Source: an uncultured Ruminococcus sp.
Lineage (GTDB): Bacteria; Bacillota_A; Clostridia; Oscillospirales; Ruminococcaceae
Reading direction: 5' to 3'
DNA length: 64,000 bases
NCBI GenBank assembly: GCA_900315975.1
Contig: ONBA01000008.1
Coordinates: forward strand, 11,779 to 75,778
This document shows positions 61,111 to 64,000 of this stretch, piece after piece. The translations under genes and the position numbers were made by a program. The number at the start of each line of letters is the position of its first letter. Position 1 is the stretch's first letter. The notes under the pieces are model-generated. The model had not been told where the DNA came from. It saw only the letters and a program-made list of their open reading frames with translations, and made no database searches.

Positions 61111-61139
61111 ATTTTACCACAAAAGTGCTTTTTTGTCAA
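61111..61139 (-). promoter_or_regulatory. Strong promoter of the polyamine operon
   Basis: On the minus strand TTGACA (61134-61139) and TAAAAT (61111-61116) with a 17-bp spacer. The start point near 61104 gives a leader of about 300 nt before speD, all without a convincing reading frame. Confidence 0.86.
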
Positions 61140-61207
61140 GCGAAACGTCATAAAATTCACATCTGGTATATATTTTTCTCAGATAAAGCAATAAACTCAA
61201 TCAATAT

Positions 61208-61492
61208 TCAGATGAATTTTACGATCAGGAATATCAGCAGTCCGGTTTGCCATAACAGACCTGATATGTTTACTGCCCAGAAGTACCAGTGCTTTGTTTT
61301 ATGACGGAAGACCTCCATTCCGCTGACAGCTCCGGCGGCTCCGCCGAAAAATCCGAAGCCGAGCAGTGTAGATTCGCGTATGCGCCATTTCTTCTTTTCT
61401 GCTTTTACCTTGTCGATTTTGTACATCACGAATGTGATAAGGCTTGCTATCGCGAGATATGCCGCATATACAGCAAGTATCCATTTGTTCAT
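61208..61492 (-). CDS. DUF1294 family membrane protein
   Basis: 94 aa from the ATG at 61492 (perfect AGGAGG upstream); a start 13 codons earlier overlaps the CDF gene more deeply and is rejected. Three hydrophobic segments with the DUF1294 core YKIDKVKAEKKKWRIRESTLLGFGFFGGAAGAV and FRHKTKHWYF. Function unknown. It begins immediately after the CDF transporter gene, one or two bases from its stop, so both are one operon. Confidence 0.87.
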   Translation of the reverse strand: MNKWILAVYAAYLAIASLITFVMYKIDKVKAEKKKWRIRESTLLGFGFFGGAAGAVSGMEVFRHKTKHWYFWAVNISGLLWQTGLLIFLIVKFI

Positions 61493-61493
61493 T

Positions 61494-62654
61494 TTAGTCC
61501 TCCTGTTCAGTGAGACTGAAATCAGTATCAAGTGTGCAGACTATCTCATATTTCGGGAACTTCTCTGTTATCCTCTTTACGACCTCTTTATATACTGTAA
61601 CTCTGTCGTCTGCGTCAAAGCTTACGATAACGTCAAACTGTATCATTTTTGCTTTTTCGTCAAGGTAGAAGCCGTGTGCTTCAAGTACGTGCTCGACTGA
61701 CATTGCTATGCCGTAGATACTGTTGCGCATTTCAATTTCGTGCTGGTCGGATTCGCTGTAGGTGTATACACTGAGTGCGGTGAGGATAATGTTATTGCGG
61801 AGATATACTTCGATAGATATCGCTCGCTGTAACTGGTCGATATCGCGTGCACTAAGTTTATCCGAGACCTCGATATGTGCTGAGCAGTTTACTCTGTCAG
61901 GACCATAATCGTGGAAAATCAGGTCGTATACTCCGTGTACCTCCGGAAACGAGTTTATTGTTTCGCGTACTTTTCGTGCAGTTTCGACGCTTACTCGCTG
62001 TCCAAGCAGGTGGGAAATAGTGCCTGTAAGCATTTCAAGTCCTGATTTTACGATGATTATTGATATTACCGCACCAAGCCATGCTTCAAGACTTATGTGC
62101 CATATAAGGAAAATTATCGCCGCCGCAAGAGTTGATGCGGAGATGACAGAGTCCATGAGGGCATCTGTGCCTGAGTTTATGAGCGAATCGGAATTTACCT
62201 GTTTTCCGGTCCTTTTTACGTATGTTCCGAGCAGTATCTTTACGACTATCGCTACGGATACTATTATAATTGCCGCTGCTGAATAGTCGGGAGTCTGCGG
62301 ACTTATTATCTTCTTTACCGATTCTATGAACGATGTAATACCGGCGTAGAGGATTATCACAGCGATTATCATTGAACTGAGATACTCAACTCTGCCGTGA
62401 CCCCATGGGTGTTTTCGGTCGGGTTGCTTTTTTGCGAGCTTTGTTCCTATTATCGTTATCAGTGACGAACCTGCGTCGCTTAGGTTGTTTACGGAGTCTA
62501 ACGTTATAGCGATTGAGTGGGAGAGAAGTCCGACTACTGCTTTGAATGCGGAAAGTGCAATGTTAGCTCCGATACCGATTATACTGGTCCGGACGATTGT
62601 TTTTTCACGTTTCATCTCTTCGGCTTTGTGGTTTGTAATAGTATCTGATGGCAT
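61494..62654 (-). CDS. Cation diffusion facilitator (CDF) family metal exporter
   Basis: 386 aa. Six-span transmembrane domain (about 1-220) with the metal motif LDSVNNLSDAGSS near residue 50 and the HPWGHGRVEY loop near 82, then the cytoplasmic CDF C-terminal domain (about 225-300) and an extra segment to 386 that looks like a second weak copy of that domain (HVLEAHGFYLDEKAKMIQFDVIVSFDA). The extra tail is found in some Firmicutes MntE/YdfM-like exporters of manganese, iron or zinc. Metal specificity is not predictable. Confidence 0.9.
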   Translation of the reverse strand: MPSDTITNHKAEEMKREKTIVRTSIIGIGANIALSAFKAVVGLLSHSIAITLDSVNNLSDAGSSLITIIGTKLAKKQPDRKHPWGHGRVEYLSSMIIAVIILYAGITSFIESVKKIISPQTPDYSAAAIIIVSVAIVVKILLGTYVKRTGKQVNSDSLINSGTDALMDSVISASTLAAAIIFLIWHISLEAWLGAVISIIIVKSGLEMLTGTISHLLGQRVSVETARKVRETINSFPEVHGVYDLIFHDYGPDRVNCSAHIEVSDKLSARDIDQLQRAISIEVYLRNNIILTALSVYTYSESDQHEIEMRNSIYGIAMSVEHVLEAHGFYLDEKAKMIQFDVIVSFDADDRVTVYKEVVKRITEKFPKYEIVCTLDTDFSLTEQED

Positions 62655-62813
62655 GATATCACCTGCTTATATAAATTATATGTTCTGCTTCTTATTATAT
62701 ATATTATATCAGGATAGTGTGAATATTTCAATAAAGATTTAGTAGAAAAAACTAACGTTTTCTATGATGATTTTTGGAATACACCGGTATTAGTGCACTT
62801 CTCCTGCAAATGC

Positions 62814-62842
62814 TTGATTTTTTATTGTCAATGTGTTATAAT
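62814..62842 (+). promoter_or_regulatory. Promoter of azlC-azlD
   Basis: TTGATT at 62814-62819 and TATAAT at 62837-62842 with a 17-bp spacer. The start point near 62849 is upstream of the chosen TTG start at 62877. Confidence 0.78.
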
Positions 62843-62876
62843 CAATTCCGTGATGTTTTCAGAAAGGAAGATTCTT

Positions 62877-63578
62877 TTGAAATCAAATTTTTTTCGTGGA
62901 ATGAGTCACGGTATCCCTATTGCCCTCGGGTACCTTTCGGTCTCATTCGGATTCGGTATACTGGCTGTTCAGAATGGTTTGTCCGTTTTACAGTCGTCGG
63001 TGATATCTGCCTCAAATCTGACCTCGGCAGGACAGGCTGCCGGAGTTGAGATAATCGCGGCTGGCGGTGATATCCTTGAAATGATACTCGTTCAGCTGAC
63101 TATTAATATAAGATATTCCCTCATGGCACTCTCTCTTTCACAAAAGCTCGACAAGAGTTTTACTACTCCTCACAGACTGCTGGCTTCGTACGGTATTACT
63201 GATGAGATTTTCGCTGTTTGTTCCTCTCAGCCGGGTCTCCTTACACCGGCTTATATGTACGGAATGATACTGATTTCTATGATTGGCTGGGTGCTTGGTA
63301 CTTTCCTCGGCGCATCTGCCGGAGAAATGCTTCCTGCTTCGGTGACTTCGGCTATGGGAATAGTGCTTTATGGTATGTTCATTGCGATAATAATACCGCC
63401 TTCACGCAAAAGAAAAAGTGTGCTGTTCGTAACACTTGTCGCGGCGGCTTTAAGTGTGCTTTTCAGGTACGTTTTAACCTTTGTATCGGGTGGATTTGCA
63501 ATGATGATATGCGCTGTTTCGGCTGCCGCTCTCGGTGCATGGCTTTTCCCCGTAAACGATGAAGAGGAGGGGACATAA
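62877..63578 (+). CDS. azlC: AzlC-family branched-chain amino acid exporter, large subunit
   Basis: 233 aa from a TTG at 62877, chosen because AGAAAGGAAG sits seven bases before it and the predicted transcript start leaves almost no room for the upstream ATG at 62853. Typical AzlC: FFRGMSHGIPIALGYLSVSFGFG at the N-terminus, about seven spans. AzlC with AzlD exports (or takes up) branched-chain amino acids and analogues such as 4-azaleucine. Its stop overlaps the azlD start by one base. Confidence 0.9.
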   Translation: MKSNFFRGMSHGIPIALGYLSVSFGFGILAVQNGLSVLQSSVISASNLTSAGQAAGVEIIAAGGDILEMILVQLTINIRYSLMALSLSQKLDKSFTTPHRLLASYGITDEIFAVCSSQPGLLTPAYMYGMILISMIGWVLGTFLGASAGEMLPASVTSAMGIVLYGMFIAIIIPPSRKRKSVLFVTLVAAALSVLFRYVLTFVSGGFAMMICAVSAAALGAWLFPVNDEEEGT

Positions 63579-63877
63579 TGGCTGTTTCTGTTTATATCAT
63601 TGTAATGGCTGGCGTTACTTACCTCATTCGTATGCTTCCTTTTACGTTTTTCAGAAAAAAGATAAAGTCAAAGTTCATACGCAGTTTTTTGAAGTATATT
63701 CCGTATGCGGTACTGAGTGCTATGACTATCCCTTCCATTTTTTCAAGTACCGGAAATGTTGCTACTTCTGTGGTGGGTACTTTCACTGCGATTTTACTCG
63801 CTTTCTTCGACCTGCCGCTTATAGTTGTCGCACTCTCTGCGTCACTTGCTGCTTTCCTCACGAGTCTTATCGTTTAA
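63578..63877 (+). CDS. azlD: AzlD-family small subunit
   Basis: 99 aa with three or four hydrophobic segments and the N-terminal VTYLIRMLPFTFF motif of AzlD. It pairs with the AzlC protein encoded immediately upstream, whose gene overlaps it at TAATG. Confidence 0.9.
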   Translation: MAVSVYIIVMAGVTYLIRMLPFTFFRKKIKSKFIRSFLKYIPYAVLSAMTIPSIFSSTGNVATSVVGTFTAILLAFFDLPLIVVALSASLAAFLTSLIV

Positions 63878-63883
63878 TATAAG

Positions 63884-64000
63884 GCAACACCGCACAAAGA
63901 ACGCTTGACGTCTTTGTACTGAATCTGCTTGGATATTTTCCGTCATCTTGCACAGAAATCCCTTGACATACGTCAGTATGCCTGCGGAATTTCTATACAG
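63884..64000. repeat. Repeat-like right edge, cut by the window
   Basis: After azlD the sequence AAGGCAACACCGCACAAAG begins a non-coding stretch that contains an imperfect palindrome (63955-63993, outer arms GAAATCC/GGAATTTC, inner CATAC/GTATG). Its composition differs from the flanking gene and it looks like the end of a dispersed repeat or a small mobile element, but only this one copy is in the window. Confidence 0.4.

Overview
The window looks like a chromosomal segment of a Gram-positive, anaerobic, Ruminococcus-like member of the Clostridia (Oscillospiraceae). The reasons are a spoIVA gene at the left edge, two large secreted glycoside hydrolases that each end in a type I dockerin (the cellulosome plug typical of fibre-degrading ruminococci), a PyrR-controlled pyr cluster, and many exact sigma-A promoters with 17-bp spacers. 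No phage, transposase, CRISPR array or rRNA operon is visible; one tRNA-Leu gene is present. Genus is inferred, not proven.

Layout. 0-4.3 kb: spoIVA, NAD salvage (pncA-pncB), trmB and a small membrane protein. 4.3-11.8 kb: a pyrimidine operon, pyrR-pyrC-pyrF-carA-carB, behind a PyrR-type attenuator. 11.9-18.8 kb: a leftward pair of dockerin enzymes (GH97 then GH95). 19.1-21.4 kb: an HD-domain protein and a cytoplasmic GH13 enzyme carrying a DUF1653-like tail. 21.5-25 kb: cysK, a double helix-hairpin-helix protein, an S1-domain protein and a small unknown. 25-29.4 kb: DUF951-prfA-tsaC-coaE-M18 aminopeptidase. 29.6-34.8 kb: lipoproteins and a leftward gntR-ABC ATPase-permease-lipoprotein-lipoprotein operon with a visible operator. 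35-37.7 kb: a two-component system whose kinase gene overlaps a G3E GTPase gene. 37.7-42.3 kb: a leftward set with two more G3E GTPases (one His-rich, one fused to a DUF1980-like domain), proC, a SpoIIM-like and a YesL-like membrane protein. 42.5-45.7 kb: ACT-domain protein plus homoserine dehydrogenase, and a MATE exporter. 45.9-48.8 kb: two convergent GGDEF paralogues. 49-52.3 kb: PIG-L deacetylase plus YfhO-like membrane protein. 52.4-61.1 kb: tRNA-Leu and a long leftward polyamine operon. 61.2-64 kb: DUF1294, CDF exporter, AzlC-AzlD, and a repeat-like right edge.

The most interesting element is the polyamine operon. It carries arginine decarboxylase, agmatinase-type ureohydrolase, SAM decarboxylase and spermidine synthase together with carboxynorspermidine/carboxyspermidine dehydrogenase and decarboxylase, so two chemically different aminopropyl-transfer routes sit in one transcription unit. 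It is preceded by a leader of about 290 nt with a strong promoter, a set of nested helices closed by a perfect 10-bp long-range pairing, and an intrinsic terminator placed immediately before the speD ribosome binding site. That is the architecture of a riboswitch or other attenuator, and I do not recognise its class.

Secondary points: three G3E (CobW-type) GTPases within 5.5 kb, two with altered metal motifs; the GH13-DUF1653 fusion; a palindromic operator over the start of the gntR-ABC operon; and a shift in codon endings inside the pyr operon (A/G-ending before about 6.4 kb, T/C-ending after), which may mark a replication-strand or rearrangement boundary.
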